Source: Marinomonas colpomeniae | GTDB taxonomy: Bacteria > Pseudomonadota > Gammaproteobacteria > Pseudomonadales > Marinomonadaceae | Assembly: GCF_014803385.1 (NCBI RefSeq) | Contig: NZ_JACYFC010000010.1 | Coordinates: 1-40,312 of the forward strand | Direction: 5' to 3' | DNA length: 40,312 nt | The notes under the pieces: model-generated | What the model was told of the DNA's origin: nothing | Database searches by the model: none | The model's input: the letters and a program-made list of their open reading frames with translations, nothing else | Program-made: the position numbers and the translations under genes | In this document: positions 8,299 to 18,015 of the stretch, piece by piece | How positions within the stretch are numbered: position 1 is the stretch's first letter | Layout: the number at the start of each line of letters is the position of its first letter

Positions 8299-9705
8299 TT
8301 AGACTAGACGATCCTGTAACTCAGATTTCGCGCGAGCAACTGCTTTCAACACTTGAGCAGGAGACGTTCCACCAATATGATCACGAGCCGCGACAGACCC
8401 TTCCAAAGTAAGTACGTCAAATACATCACTTTGAATCATAGAGCCAAACGACTGCAGCTCTTCTAGCGTCATTTCAGACAAATCTTTGCCTTCTTGCACG
8501 CCATAACCAACAGCTTTACCGACCACTTCATGTGCGTCTCGAAACGCAATACCTTTACCCACTAAGTAATCAGCCAAATCAGTTGCAGTAGAAAAACCAC
8601 GGCGCGCTGCTTCATACATATGATCTTTACGAGACTCAATAGCTGGAATCATATCGGCAAAAGCACGTAACGATCCCTTCAATGTATCAACCGTATCAAA
8701 CAAAGGTTCTTTATCTTCTTGATTATCTTTGTTGTAGGCCAAACATTGTGACTTCATCAAGGTTAATAGACCCATCAAATGCCCGTAAACTCGCCCAGTT
8801 TTACCACGAACCAACTCTGGTACGTCTGGATTTTTCTTCTGTGGCATAATTGATGAGCCAGTACAAAAGCGATCAGGTAGATAAATAAAGTTAAATTGAG
8901 CTGACGCCCACATTACCATTTCTTCTGCCCAACGAGACATATGCATCATGATAATAGACGCTGTAGAAGCAAATTCTATGGCGAAATCACGATCACTAAC
9001 AGAGTCTAAAGAATTATAAGTTGGACGTTCAAAACCCAACAAATCAGCTGTCATATATCGGTCAATCGGATAGGTTGTCCCTGCTAACGCAGCGGCACCT
9101 AAAGGCAAGATATTAATACGCTTACGACAATCAACTAGACGCTCATAATCACGCTGCATCATTTCATACCAAGCCATCAAGTGATGACCAAATGTGACAG
9201 GTTGAGCTGTTTGTAAATGGGTGAAACCAGGCATAATGGTATTAGCTTCTTTTTCTGCCAAACTTAAAATACCTTGCTGCAATCGAGTTACTTCCTCAAG
9301 AAGAAAGTCCACCTCGTCACGTAAATAGAGGCGAATATCTGTTGCTACTTGATCATTACGAGAACGGCCTGTATGTAATTTCTTACCTGTAATACCAATT
9401 TTTTGAGTTAAACGAGCTTCAATGTTCATGTGAACATCTTCCAGCTCAATCGACCACTCAAACTCGCCACGGGCAATTTCATCTTCGATTTCAGCTAAAC
9501 CTTGAATAATCTGATCAAGCTCTTCTTTTGTTAAAACACCAATACTTGCAAGCATTTTACCGTGTGCAACAGATCCTTGGATATCTTGCTTCGCCATACG
9601 TTGATCAAACTCAACAGAAGCAGTAAAACGTGCAACAAAAGCATCTACAGGCTCAGAAAAACGGCCACCCCATTGCTGGTTTGTGGTTTTATTAGTATCA
9701 GTCAT
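8299..9705 (-). CDS. argH: Argininosuccinate lyase
   Basis: Last enzyme of arginine synthesis, splitting argininosuccinate into arginine and fumarate; a cytoplasmic homotetramer of the fumarase/aspartase superfamily. The family signature [12 protein letters not shown] is present, with its catalytic serine loop, along with HTGRSRNDQ near residue 107 and THLQTAQP near residue 162. Length 468 is typical. ATG start with an AGGA site about 8 bases upstream. It is divergent from hemC, the same arrangement as in Pseudomonas. No clear ArgR box was recognised in the intergenic region. Confidence 0.97.
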   Translation of the reverse strand: MTDTNKTTNQQWGGRFSEPVDAFVARFTASVEFDQRMAKQDIQGSVAHGKMLASIGVLTKEELDQIIQGLAEIEDEIARGEFEWSIELEDVHMNIEARLTQKIGITGKKLHTGRSRNDQVATDIRLYLRDEVDFLLEEVTRLQQGILSLAEKEANTIMPGFTHLQTAQPVTFGHHLMAWYEMMQRDYERLVDCRKRINILPLGAAALAGTTYPIDRYMTADLLGFERPTYNSLDSVSDRDFAIEFASTASIIMMHMSRWAEEMVMWASAQFNFIYLPDRFCTGSSIMPQKKNPDVPELVRGKTGRVYGHLMGLLTLMKSQCLAYNKDNQEDKEPLFDTVDTLKGSLRAFADMIPAIESRKDHMYEAARRGFSTATDLADYLVGKGIAFRDAHEVVGKAVGYGVQEGKDLSEMTLEELQSFGSMIQSDVFDVLTLEGSVAARDHIGGTSPAQVLKAVARAKSELQDRLV

Positions 9706-9794
9706 TCAATAGGTTCCTAAACAAAGTTCAATCAGTTGCCAAGAGTACCTTAAGCGCTAGTACTTATAAAGCACGAAGGATGACGGCTTTACTC

Positions 9795-9824
9795 TTAACG
9801 AGTATCATTAGAGGTATATATAAT
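9795..9824 (+). promoter_or_regulatory. Promoter of the hemCDXY operon
   Basis: A -35 TTAACG (9795-9800) is 18 bases from a consensus -10 TATAAT (9819-9824). Transcription would start near 9831, about 45 bases before the hemC GTG. Confidence 0.6.
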
Positions 9825-9874
9825 CATGAAGAATCTCATCCATTCTTCTGACCACCAGAACATTGGGAGATAAA

Positions 9875-10798
9875 GTGAAAGACAAAATTGTGATCGCCAC
9901 TCGAGAAAGTCAACTAGCTCTTTGGCAAGCCAACAATGTAAAAGCACAATTAGAGTCATTGTATCCAGACCTTTGCGTGGAATTACTTGGTATGACGACG
10001 AAAGGAGACCAAATTCTAGATTCACCGCTCTCAAAAATCGGTGGCAAAGGACTTTTTGTTAAAGAGCTTGAAACAGCCTTAATGGATGGTCGAGCGGATA
10101 TAGCCGTTCATTCCATGAAAGATGTCCCAATGGCTTTTCCTGAAGGTTTAAGCCTCGCTGTTATTTGTGAACGAGAAGACCCAACTGACGCCTTTATTTC
10201 AAACCATTTCACTTCTATCGAGACACTACCAGTCGGCAGTGTAGTCGGTACATCTAGCTTACGACGCTCTTGTCAGTTGCGAATGAATCGTCCTGATATT
10301 GTTATCAAAGATTTACGAGGTAATGTAAACACGCGCCTACGTAAATTAGATAACGATGAATACGATGCTATTATTCTTGCAACTGCAGGCTTACTTCGCC
10401 TAGAAATGCCAGACCGCATTCGTCAAAAAATGTCGGCAGAAACGAGCCTACCAGCTGGTGGACAAGGAGCGATGGGGATTGAGTGCCGTACTGATGACCT
10501 ACAGACAATTAATCTATTAGCGCCATTACAGCATGAAAGCACAGCCATTAGAGTCACAGCCGAGCGCGCCGTCAATGAACGTTTAAATGGCGGTTGCCAA
10601 GCACCAATTGCCTGCTTTGCCATTTTAACAGACGACACTATTTGGCTAAGAGGATTAGTTGGTAGTCCTGATGGAAAAACCATGATTCAAAGTGAAATCC
10701 GTGGACATAAAAACGATGCAAAATCACTTGGCGTACAACTAGCAGACGAATTACTTGCTCGTGGCGCAGGCAAGATACTCGACGCTATTTACCAATAA
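9875..10798 (+). CDS. hemC: Porphobilinogen deaminase (hydroxymethylbilane synthase)
   Basis: Joins four porphobilinogens into hydroxymethylbilane in tetrapyrrole synthesis. The chosen start is GTG at 9875, preceded by GGGAGA about 5 bases upstream, giving 307 residues (E. coli 313). A TTG frame start at 9863 would overlap that ribosome site and adds only four residues. The dipyrromethane cofactor attaches to C241 in NGGCQAP, and the substrate-binding motifs LRGNVNTRL and GTSSLRR are present. First gene of hemC-hemD-hemX-hemY, divergent from argH. Confidence 0.96.
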   Translation: MKDKIVIATRESQLALWQANNVKAQLESLYPDLCVELLGMTTKGDQILDSPLSKIGGKGLFVKELETALMDGRADIAVHSMKDVPMAFPEGLSLAVICEREDPTDAFISNHFTSIETLPVGSVVGTSSLRRSCQLRMNRPDIVIKDLRGNVNTRLRKLDNDEYDAIILATAGLLRLEMPDRIRQKMSAETSLPAGGQGAMGIECRTDDLQTINLLAPLQHESTAIRVTAERAVNERLNGGCQAPIACFAILTDDTIWLRGLVGSPDGKTMIQSEIRGHKNDAKSLGVQLADELLARGAGKILDAIYQ

Positions 10799-10815
10799 AA
10801 ACAGGTGAAATTTTA

Positions 10816-11583
10816 GTGCAAGATTGCTCTATTCTTATTACACGGCCAGAACCAGAAAACACAATTAGTTGTGAGCGCCTAAAAAACATAGGAGCTCAGC
10901 CTATTCCATTGCCTATGTTAGAGATAAGAGCGATAGCGAACACTCAAGAAAAAGCAGCGATCCGCTCACAGATTTTTAATATTTCTGAATTTAACTACGT
11001 TATTTTTGTAAGTAAAAATGCCGCAAGGATAGCTTGCGAGTGGTTAGATGATTGTTGGCCCATGCTACCCATTAATGTTCATTGGCTTGGAATTGGACAA
11101 GGGACTACCCAGACCCTTATTGAAGAAGGAATCCCTGCATTATCAAATCCGGGAAATACAAGCGAGGCCTTACTCAGTTGGCTAAAGCCTGTAAAAATGA
11201 CAGGTCAAAAAATACTTATTGTTCGCGGAGTTGGCGGACGGACAATACTTGGTGACAAACTTGAGGAAAAAGGAGCAAAAGTCAGTTACCTTTCACTGTA
11301 TGAAAGAAAAAAACCTGAATATCACGCTCAAACTTTCTTTATGTTGCCCGATATTAATTTAATATGGGTAACGAGTGGAGAGAACCTCAGCAATCTTTCA
11401 GAATACGTTGCACTATATAAACCAGAATGGAAAACACTTCCTATACTTACACCAAGTATTAGAGTGAACCAACAAGCAAAAGAATTAGGTTGGATAAATA
11501 CCTCGTGCGCCAATGGCGCTGACGACAATAGCTTGATCAAAGCAACAGAATTTTATACAGGAAAACAGAATGACAGAGAATAA
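10816..11583 (+). CDS. hemD: Uroporphyrinogen-III synthase
   Basis: Cyclises hydroxymethylbilane with ring-D inversion to uroporphyrinogen III, the branch point for haem, sirohaem and cobalamin. The 255-residue protein (E. coli 246) opens with the family start (ILITRPEPENT) and contains FVSKNAARIA, SNPGNTSEALL and VRGVGGR segments of the two-domain fold. Sequence conservation in this family is low, so the operon position right after hemC is important support. GTG start at 10816 with AGGTGA upstream. Its end overlaps hemX by 14 bases, suggesting coupling. Confidence 0.92.
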   Translation: MQDCSILITRPEPENTISCERLKNIGAQPIPLPMLEIRAIANTQEKAAIRSQIFNISEFNYVIFVSKNAARIACEWLDDCWPMLPINVHWLGIGQGTTQTLIEEGIPALSNPGNTSEALLSWLKPVKMTGQKILIVRGVGGRTILGDKLEEKGAKVSYLSLYERKKPEYHAQTFFMLPDINLIWVTSGENLSNLSEYVALYKPEWKTLPILTPSIRVNQQAKELGWINTSCANGADDNSLIKATEFYTGKQNDRE

Positions 11584-12856
11584 TAAGTACGGACATTTAG
11601 ACAGCTCTGCTGATGAAAATCCTGTTACGCCTGCTGAAGCTGTAGTGCCAGAAACTTCGACAATAGACAAAACAGAAAATAAGACCTCTGAAAAAGAAAA
11701 AACCCCCCCTAAAGAGATCACACAAAAAACATCACCTACAAAATGGCTAATACCTATTTCATTAGTGCTATCAGTCGTAGCAATTGTTATTTGTGGCTGG
11801 CTTTATTATCAAAGCACTCAAAACTCATTTAGTGATGATATAAGTAAGTTGTCTACACAACAGAATACTATAAGCAATAAGTTAGATGAGAGCTCTCTTA
11901 GCCAATCTCAATTTAAACAGCTCATTGAGCAAGTCAACACCTTAGAGCAGAACAATCAAGCACAGAAAAAACAAATAATTAGCGTACAAACAATACAAAG
12001 TGAACAGTTACTATCACTTGAAGCTAAGCTAAATAGACTCAACAATACAACAAAAGAAGATTGGAAACTGGCTGAGGCAGAGTATCTAATTCGTCTCGCC
12101 AACCAACGCCTGCTACTTGAGTCTGACAGTAAAGGTGCACAGACCTTACTGAAGAATGCCGATGACATTCTCAATAAGCTAAAAGACCCTATCGTTTTTG
12201 CGACCCGTAAAGCTTTGGCAAAAGACATTCAAGCATTAAGCGCAACAAGTCAGTTTGATTTAGAAGGTTCTTATTTAAAACTAAATGCCCTATATGATAG
12301 CGTAGAGAACCTTCCTCAACGCGAACCATCAAAAGGCGATTTAGCCGCAGTCAAAGAAGAAGCTTCAGTAAACTCAACTCAGAACACTATACAATCTACA
12401 TTAAACAGTTTCTGGCAGTCACTTCGTTCATTGGTCATCATAAATTACAATCACAAACCTATCAAAATGTTGTTACCGCCTGCTGAATATCAAGAGCTCA
12501 TCACAGGAATACAGATCCAATTAGATATCGCCCAAGTATCGTTAATAAAAGGCGAATCTGTCATTTATCAACAAGCGCTTTCACGTATAGCGGACGCCAC
12601 TACAGAATATTTCGACACTCAATCAGATGCTGTTATATCCTTTTTGGCAAGTTTGACAGCAATGCAGCAATTAAACCCAACGCCAGAACTACCACAACCT
12701 AGAGACTCCCTGATTGCTATGAAAGCATTAATGGATGCCTGGACAAACCGTGGAGAAGCGATTCAAGAAACCGAAGATGAGAGCCAAACTTTAGAAACAG
12801 CTACAAAAAGTGATGATCAACCACAATCAGATACTCCAGCAGGAGATAAGATATGA
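11570..12856 (+). CDS. hemX: HemX family inner-membrane protein
   Basis: Third gene of the hem operon. HemX proteins are often labelled uroporphyrinogen-III C-methyltransferase, but they lack the methyltransferase domain and their function is unclear. Here residues 1-58 are polar and rich in Glu, Lys and Thr, 59-80 form a single transmembrane helix, and about 88-150 is a Gln/Asn/Leu-rich coiled coil. The rest is helical and presumably periplasmic. Length 428. It overlaps hemD upstream by 14 bases and hemY downstream by four, consistent with a tightly coupled membrane complex. Confidence 0.88.
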   Translation: MTENNKYGHLDSSADENPVTPAEAVVPETSTIDKTENKTSEKEKTPPKEITQKTSPTKWLIPISLVLSVVAIVICGWLYYQSTQNSFSDDISKLSTQQNTISNKLDESSLSQSQFKQLIEQVNTLEQNNQAQKKQIISVQTIQSEQLLSLEAKLNRLNNTTKEDWKLAEAEYLIRLANQRLLLESDSKGAQTLLKNADDILNKLKDPIVFATRKALAKDIQALSATSQFDLEGSYLKLNALYDSVENLPQREPSKGDLAAVKEEASVNSTQNTIQSTLNSFWQSLRSLVIINYNHKPIKMLLPPAEYQELITGIQIQLDIAQVSLIKGESVIYQQALSRIADATTEYFDTQSDAVISFLASLTAMQQLNPTPELPQPRDSLIAMKALMDAWTNRGEAIQETEDESQTLETATKSDDQPQSDTPAGDKI

Positions 12857-14082
12857 GAAAGCTTCTCTTCTTACTGGTTATTATGATGGCTGTTGGTGGC
12901 GTACTAGGGTTGCTCATGCGTGAAGACAGTGGATATGTACTAATCGCCTATCGTGGCATCACAATAGAAACCAGCTTATGGGTATTAGTTGCTACGATGG
13001 TCATAACATTATTTGTAATGAGCTGGGTGAAGCGTATTCTTTTCATCACACTCAGACCAAGTAGCTCACTTGCAAAAGTTACAGGTAATTTAGCGCAAAA
13101 AAGAGCGTCTCGAAATACAATTCGCGGAATGTTGGAATTAGTTGGTGGCAACTGGAATAAAGCCGAAAAACTACTAACAAACAGCGCGCAAAAAGTACCT
13201 TATCCACTAATTAATTATATCAGCGCGGCCTATGCAGCAAGCGAACAGGACGAACATGAGCGTTCTCAATCCTTATTACGCTCAGCCCATAAATCAACAC
13301 CTCAGGCGGAATTCGCTATTGGCTTTGCACAAAGCCAAATTCAAATGAAACAAGGGCACTATGAGAGCGCTTTAGCGTCCCTTCTACGCTTACAAAAACT
13401 AAAGCCTAAGCATAAACAAATCTTAAAAATGCTAGTCACCGTTTATACAAAACTAAAAGACTGGGACGCACTACTTATACTGACTCCAATATTAAAAAAA
13501 GATGGCATATTTGATGGGGACAACATGCTCGATTTAGAGCGAAATGCCTTCCTGGCTTTACTCGATAAAATCAAGTTTCGTAACAAACTAGGTCAAAACA
13601 GCAAAGAGCTTGTCACTGAAGTAGAAAATCTATGGTCTAAATTAGACACACTTGCTCAGGACGATAGAATGAGACAGTTGTATGCCCAAACTCTAATAAC
13701 CTTTGGTGACGACACTAAAGCTGAACATTTCATTCGAGATAGTTTAAATCAAACCTGGTCTGAAGATCTTATCTATGAATACAGCAACGTAAAACAAGAC
13801 AATACGAAGAAACTATTAAGCAATTGTGAAAATTGGCTAAAGAGAGAACCAGCTAGCGCCAATTTATATCTTGTTTGCGGCCGTTTATCTCAGTCAATGA
13901 TGTTATGGGGAAAAGCCAGAGACTACTACGAACAAGCACTAGCGCTTGATGCAAACAGTGAAGCACTCCCAGAACTAAGTCGTTTGCTTAGAGCGATGGG
14001 CGATACAAAATCGAGTCAAGACCTGATAATGATTAACTTAAATCATGCCAGTAACAAATTAAAACCACTGCCTCTGCCTTAG
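12853..14082 (+). CDS. hemY: HemY family TPR membrane protein
   Basis: A 409-residue protein of the proteobacterial HemY family, unrelated to the Bacillus protoporphyrinogen oxidase of the same name. Its role near haem synthesis is unresolved. Two N-terminal transmembrane helices (about 3-21 and 40-60) are followed by a cytoplasmic or periplasmic helical domain with TPR-like repeats (for example ALASLLRLQKLKPKH and ARDYYEQALALDANSEA). It starts at ATG in a four-base ATGA overlap with hemX. Two hairpins follow the stop. Confidence 0.9.
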   Translation: MRKLLFLLVIMMAVGGVLGLLMREDSGYVLIAYRGITIETSLWVLVATMVITLFVMSWVKRILFITLRPSSSLAKVTGNLAQKRASRNTIRGMLELVGGNWNKAEKLLTNSAQKVPYPLINYISAAYAASEQDEHERSQSLLRSAHKSTPQAEFAIGFAQSQIQMKQGHYESALASLLRLQKLKPKHKQILKMLVTVYTKLKDWDALLILTPILKKDGIFDGDNMLDLERNAFLALLDKIKFRNKLGQNSKELVTEVENLWSKLDTLAQDDRMRQLYAQTLITFGDDTKAEHFIRDSLNQTWSEDLIYEYSNVKQDNTKKLLSNCENWLKREPASANLYLVCGRLSQSMMLWGKARDYYEQALALDANSEALPELSRLLRAMGDTKSSQDLIMINLNHASNKLKPLPLP

Positions 14083-14083
14083 T

Positions 14084-14152
14084 GTTTTAACCTCGATCTA
14101 GATTAGGTTAAAACAAAAAAAACGCTGTTATTTCCATAACAGCGTTTTTTTA
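14084..14152. terminator. Tandem hairpins ending hemY and the convergent chemoreceptor
   Basis: A first inverted repeat (GTTTTAACCT/AGGTTAAAAC, 14084-14093 with 14105-14114) is followed by a strong hairpin. That hairpin has a perfect 11-bp stem, AACGCTGTTAT/ATAACAGCGTT (14121-14131 with 14136-14146), a TTCC loop, and A- and T-runs on both sides. The second can terminate both strands. Confidence 0.9.
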
Positions 14153-14163
14153 TATTCATAGCT

Positions 14164-15711
14164 TTATTTAAATCGAACGATTAACTCGTGCATATCTTCT
14201 GCGACGTTTTGTAGCGACTTGATACTTTCACTGGATAAGTTAGCCTTTTCTGTGCTCTCTATAGACAAGTCTGAGATACGTACAACTTGCCGATTAATAT
14301 CTTCCGATACATGAGCCTGTTCTTCTACCGCTGTCGACATTTGCATCGCCATGTCCGTTATATTTGAAACTGCGCTCACAATATTCACGAATGAATTTTC
14401 CATTTCGACGATCTTATCTAAGCCTTGTAGAGCATCCTCTTTACCCTGGCTTGCAATCGCCACAGAACTCTGTGCACCAGTACGTAGTGTGTTTATAATT
14501 TTATGAATATCCTGAGTTGATCCTTGTGTTCTCTGAGCAAGCTGACGCACTTCATCGGCTACAACCGCAAAACCTCGTCCATATTCACCAGCGCGGGCCG
14601 CTTCAATTGCTGCGTTTAAAGCCAATAAATTGGTCTGTTCAGCAATCTGATCGATCATCTGCGCAACTAGAGCAATCTCTTCAGAGTGGTTTGCAAGGTC
14701 TTGTACTGTATTACTGATGTCGCTGACTGTTTCACTTAATTGGCGAATAGATTGACGAGTCTCTTGGACCGTTTTCTGGCCAGATTCAGCAGACTCTAAA
14801 GAGGTTTTTGCGCTATCTGCTGTCATTTGAACCTGTTGAGCAACATCATTAATGGTTGTTGTCATTTCCTGCATAGCAGCAGCAACATCTTGAGTTTCAT
14901 GCTGCTGACTGGTCATTGCTTTCGTCATTTCAAGTGTCAACGCCAAGCCAACTTTAGATTGTGCGGAAACTTTTAATGATTCATCTTCAAATCTAGTCAA
15001 TATTGCATCAATTCTAGATAACAAGCTTTTGATGCCAACTTCTAATGTGGCGGTGCTTAATGCATTATCCGAATAACTGATTCCTGCTAAAGGATGTAGG
15101 AAGGAGGTTGATAATCGTTTTCTTAATGTGGCTTGCAGACTGGAATGATTCAGCCAAAAAAGGACATTCATTAATAATGATGTTACCATTAATACGCCAG
15201 CACCATAAAGTAAATCCAAACTCCCAACTACGACCGAGAGCATCACACCAACTAGAGGTAGCAATACTTTCCATGACATGAACGCAATTGGGAAAACGCG
15301 CTTACCTTCAATGATTTTTCGATATATTTTTTCAGCTCTTGCAACGTCATCTCGATCAGGAACAGTCCTAACAGATTCATACCCAATTACTTTGCCGCCT
15401 TCCATTACAGGAGTCACATAAGCATCCACCCAATAAAAGTCGCCATTTTTACAACGATTTTTAACCAACCCCATCCAAGCGTTCCCTTGCTTTAAGGTTT
15501 CCCACATAACTTGAAAAGCTTCTTGAGGCATATCAGGATGACGGACAATATTATGGGGACTCCCAATCAGCTCACTTTCTTCAAAGCCGCTTATTTCAAC
15601 AAAGGCCGCATTGCAATGAACAATATTTCCATCTAAATCTGTTGTAGAGACGAGCTTAACATCTTGCTTGAACTTTTTTTCTTGATGAGTAACAGGTGTA
15701 TTTTTCCGCAT
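14164..15711 (-). CDS. Aer-like methyl-accepting chemotaxis protein with PAS domain
   Basis: A 515-residue energy/redox taxis receptor of the Aer type. Residues about 18-125 are a PAS domain with the segment [13 protein letters not shown] typical of Aer FAD-binding PAS. Hydrophobic helices lie at about 143-165 and 168-187. The C-terminal half is the long helical signalling domain with the conserved hairpin tip around residues 358-390 ([19 protein letters not shown]), which binds CheA/CheW. There is no C-terminal pentapeptide for CheR/CheB tethering, as usual in Aer. It appears to be a single-gene unit, with no che genes nearby. FAD binding is inferred. Confidence 0.92.
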   Translation of the reverse strand: MRKNTPVTHQEKKFKQDVKLVSTTDLDGNIVHCNAAFVEISGFEESELIGSPHNIVRHPDMPQEAFQVMWETLKQGNAWMGLVKNRCKNGDFYWVDAYVTPVMEGGKVIGYESVRTVPDRDDVARAEKIYRKIIEGKRVFPIAFMSWKVLLPLVGVMLSVVVGSLDLLYGAGVLMVTSLLMNVLFWLNHSSLQATLRKRLSTSFLHPLAGISYSDNALSTATLEVGIKSLLSRIDAILTRFEDESLKVSAQSKVGLALTLEMTKAMTSQQHETQDVAAAMQEMTTTINDVAQQVQMTADSAKTSLESAESGQKTVQETRQSIRQLSETVSDISNTVQDLANHSEEIALVAQMIDQIAEQTNLLALNAAIEAARAGEYGRGFAVVADEVRQLAQRTQGSTQDIHKIINTLRTGAQSSVAIASQGKEDALQGLDKIVEMENSFVNIVSAVSNITDMAMQMSTAVEEQAHVSEDINRQVVRISDLSIESTEKANLSSESIKSLQNVAEDMHELIVRFK

Positions 15712-15886
15712 GAAGAACTATCCCTAGGAAATTTAGCGAAGGAGCTGAATATAACGAATGAGAAAAAGAAGATAACACAAGAGAAACAGAGAGTAACAAA
15801 GAGCCACAAAAAGTAACAAAAAAATGGCGCTTCTCCATAAAATATAACTACTTAGCTATATCTATTATATTTTTTATATATCAAAT

Positions 15887-16795
15887 TCATCTAGCTAAGG
15901 CTTTATTAAGCCAACGAGTAAGTACTGGCAACACATAAGTCGGAATTTGTAACGCACCAGCAAGAGGTAGAAAAGCCGGACCCAACAACGCACCAGCGAT
16001 ACTATAGGTTAATAAGACATTTCGGTTACCTGAGGTAATTGCAGCCGTTAATGCGATGGCTTTGCCTTTTTTTCTATACACAATAAAAGATAGAACAAAA
16101 AATAAAGAACACAAACCGGTAGCAATTAGGAAATAATCCAATGCCATCATAGGGTCTTGATCAAAAAGGACCCTGAAACTCCCCACTAGCCCAAAAGGAA
16201 AGGCGAAAACCAACAAGATCGTATAAGGTGAAATTTTTACTAAAAATCGATTCAATGACTCTTCAGGAAAAAATCGATGCACTAGAAATGAGAAAAACAT
16301 AGGGCCAAATATAAAAATCATAAGACGAAGTAAATAACTCACCCAATCTAGATCTAACTGTTCAGTTTGGTAAAAAAACAAGGCTATGCAAATTGCGATA
16401 GGCAGACATAAAGTTGTTGAAATTGTCATCGCCATAGCTTGCACACTATCAAACCCTAGCGCACGTACAATAGCTGGCGTTGCAAATAAAGAACCAGTAC
16501 CGGCCACCGCTACAGCAGCCAATAAAAGATCATCATTAAACGACAGCCATCGTCCAAGAATACTAACAACTCCCATCAAAACGATCGAATGCAGCAAGGT
16601 ATAACCCCAAATAGCTCGGCTGCTTAGTCTTTTAATAAGTTCGTTTTGCTTCATACCTAATAAGGTCAATGTCATTAAACTAAAAAGCACAATCGATAAA
16701 AAGGGAAATAGCGCGAGAGAAAATGCGGGAAGTAAAAAACCTAATATGGCAAAAAGAAACATAAACAAAAGAGAGTGACGAACAACAAACAACAT
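15887..16795 (-). CDS. BASS-type (bile acid:sodium symporter-like) transporter
   Basis: A 302-residue inner-membrane protein with about nine or ten hydrophobic helices. The region ITSGNRNVLLTYSIAGALLG near residue 250 and the C-terminal QIPTYVLPVLTRW segment resemble the BASS superfamily, whose members move organic anions with sodium. An internal VAVAGTGSLFATPAIVRALG stretch matches the inverted-repeat partner of that motif. The start is ATG at 16795 with AAGGTG upstream. The substrate cannot be read from the sequence, and no metabolic genes adjoin it. Confidence 0.75.
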   Translation of the reverse strand: MLFVVRHSLLFMFLFAILGFLLPAFSLALFPFLSIVLFSLMTLTLLGMKQNELIKRLSSRAIWGYTLLHSIVLMGVVSILGRWLSFNDDLLLAAVAVAGTGSLFATPAIVRALGFDSVQAMAMTISTTLCLPIAICIALFFYQTEQLDLDWVSYLLRLMIFIFGPMFFSFLVHRFFPEESLNRFLVKISPYTILLVFAFPFGLVGSFRVLFDQDPMMALDYFLIATGLCSLFFVLSFIVYRKKGKAIALTAAITSGNRNVLLTYSIAGALLGPAFLPLAGALQIPTYVLPVLTRWLNKALAR

Positions 16796-16847
16796 AGAGC
16801 TAACACCTTAAAGAGGCAGCCCAAAATAGAAAAAGACGATTATCTAA

Positions 16848-17033
16848 TTACTTTTTTAAGCCATTGTACATTTTATTATTTTCAGGTAATTCAGCCGCTT
16901 CAAGTGGCCAATCCGCACATACTCGATCAAATGCAGCACGAAGTGCCTTTACCTCATCAGTGGAAGGTAGAGACTTCTTTCTATCTTCACCTAGTTGATG
17001 GGTTTTAGGGAATGGTATCAGATTATTCTTCAT
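16848..17033 (-). CDS. Small hypothetical protein, 61 aa
   Basis: Not recognised. A 61-residue soluble, charged frame (opening MKNNLIPFPKTHQLGED), with a helix-like middle (STDEVKALRAAFDRVCADWP) and a lysine-ending tail. Its amino-acid make-up is protein-like, and no longer frame overlaps it on either strand. It lies between yaaA (divergent) and the BASS transporter, 52 bases from the latter on the same strand. The ribosome site (AGAG) is weak. It is probably a real lineage-specific gene. Confidence 0.55.
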   Translation of the reverse strand: MKNNLIPFPKTHQLGEDRKKSLPSTDEVKALRAAFDRVCADWPLEAAELPENNKMYNGLKK

Positions 17034-17124
17034 AAGTTTTCTCTATCACATCATTGTCTAGATATTTATCGACACTCCATGGATAATCTTTAGAGAACGC
17101 AATAATCATGCAGATGGAATATTT

Positions 17125-17907
17125 ATGAAATTTTTAATCTCTCCAGCAAAAACATTAGATCTAACATCTAAGCCAAATAACAATAATTTCAGCCTGCCTG
17201 AAATGCTTAATGACTCCCAAGAACTCATTGACACAATTAAGCCTTATACGCCTGCTGACATTTCAACATTAATGAAGCTAAGTGACAACCTAGCCACTTT
17301 AAACGTGTCACGCTACCAAGAATGGCAAAAAGAGCACACATTATCAAATAGTCGCCCTGCTGTTTATACTTTTATGGGTGACGTCTATACAGGTTTAGAC
17401 GCTTATTCACTAAGCGACGAAGACATGAACTACGCACAAAATTCGCTTCGAATCCTTAGTGGATTATATGGCCTTTTAAAACCTTTAGACCTAATGCAAG
17501 CCTACCGCTTAGAAATGGGCACAAGACTAAGGAATCAACGAGGCAGTAACTTGTATCAATTTTGGGGGGACATTATTGTCAACAAGATTAACGACTCACT
17601 TCAAGAAGATGAGCTACTCGTTAATCTAGCGTCTAACGAATACTTTAAAGCGGTTAATAAGAAAAAAATTAAATCGATGCTAATCACACCAAATTTTCTT
17701 GATGAGAAGAATGGTCAATTCAAAGTCATTAGTTTTTATGCAAAAAAAGCTCGTGGTTTAATGACCCGGTACTTGATTGAAAATCGATGCGAGACACTGG
17801 AAGAGTTAAAAGCATTCAACTTAGCAGGCTATCGTTACGACCATCAGCAATCAACGGAAGTCGCTCCTGTCTTTATTCGCCCGGAGCACGCTCAACCGAA
17901 GAAATAG
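17125..17907 (+). CDS. yaaA: Peroxide stress protein YaaA (DUF328/UPF0246)
   Basis: A 260-residue cytoplasmic protein (E. coli YaaA 258). In E. coli it lowers intracellular free iron during hydrogen peroxide stress and is under OxyR control. The family opening MKFLISPAKTLDL is present, as are FMGDVYTGLDAYSLS, LRILSGLYGLLKPLD and MQAYRLEMGTRL, the regions that form the DNA-binding-like core. The ending YRYDHQQSTEVAPVFIRPE is also typical. I did not identify an OxyR site. Monocistronic, followed by a large inverted repeat facing prmC. Confidence 0.95.
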   Translation: MKFLISPAKTLDLTSKPNNNNFSLPEMLNDSQELIDTIKPYTPADISTLMKLSDNLATLNVSRYQEWQKEHTLSNSRPAVYTFMGDVYTGLDAYSLSDEDMNYAQNSLRILSGLYGLLKPLDLMQAYRLEMGTRLRNQRGSNLYQFWGDIIVNKINDSLQEDELLVNLASNEYFKAVNKKKIKSMLITPNFLDEKNGQFKVISFYAKKARGLMTRYLIENRCETLEELKAFNLAGYRYDHQQSTEVAPVFIRPEHAQPKK

Positions 17908-17939
17908 AAATTATTAACTAAAAATATAGATGTAATTAA

Positions 17940-18008
17940 AAGCAATCTGCCTGCATTTTCAGGAATATAAAAAACCAGGTTGGTATTTTATATTCCTGAT
18001 AATTGCTT
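17940..18008. terminator. Large two-tier inverted repeat between yaaA and prmC
   Basis: A perfect 14-bp repeat (TCAGGAATATAAAA at 17959-17972 with its complement at 17986-17999) surrounds a 13-base loop. A second outer pair, AAGCAAT/ATTGCTT, lies at 17940-17946 and 18002-18008. Located between two converging genes, it most likely stops transcription from both sides, though it has no classical U-tract outside the stem. Confidence 0.6.
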
Positions 18009-18015
18009 ATAGGCA

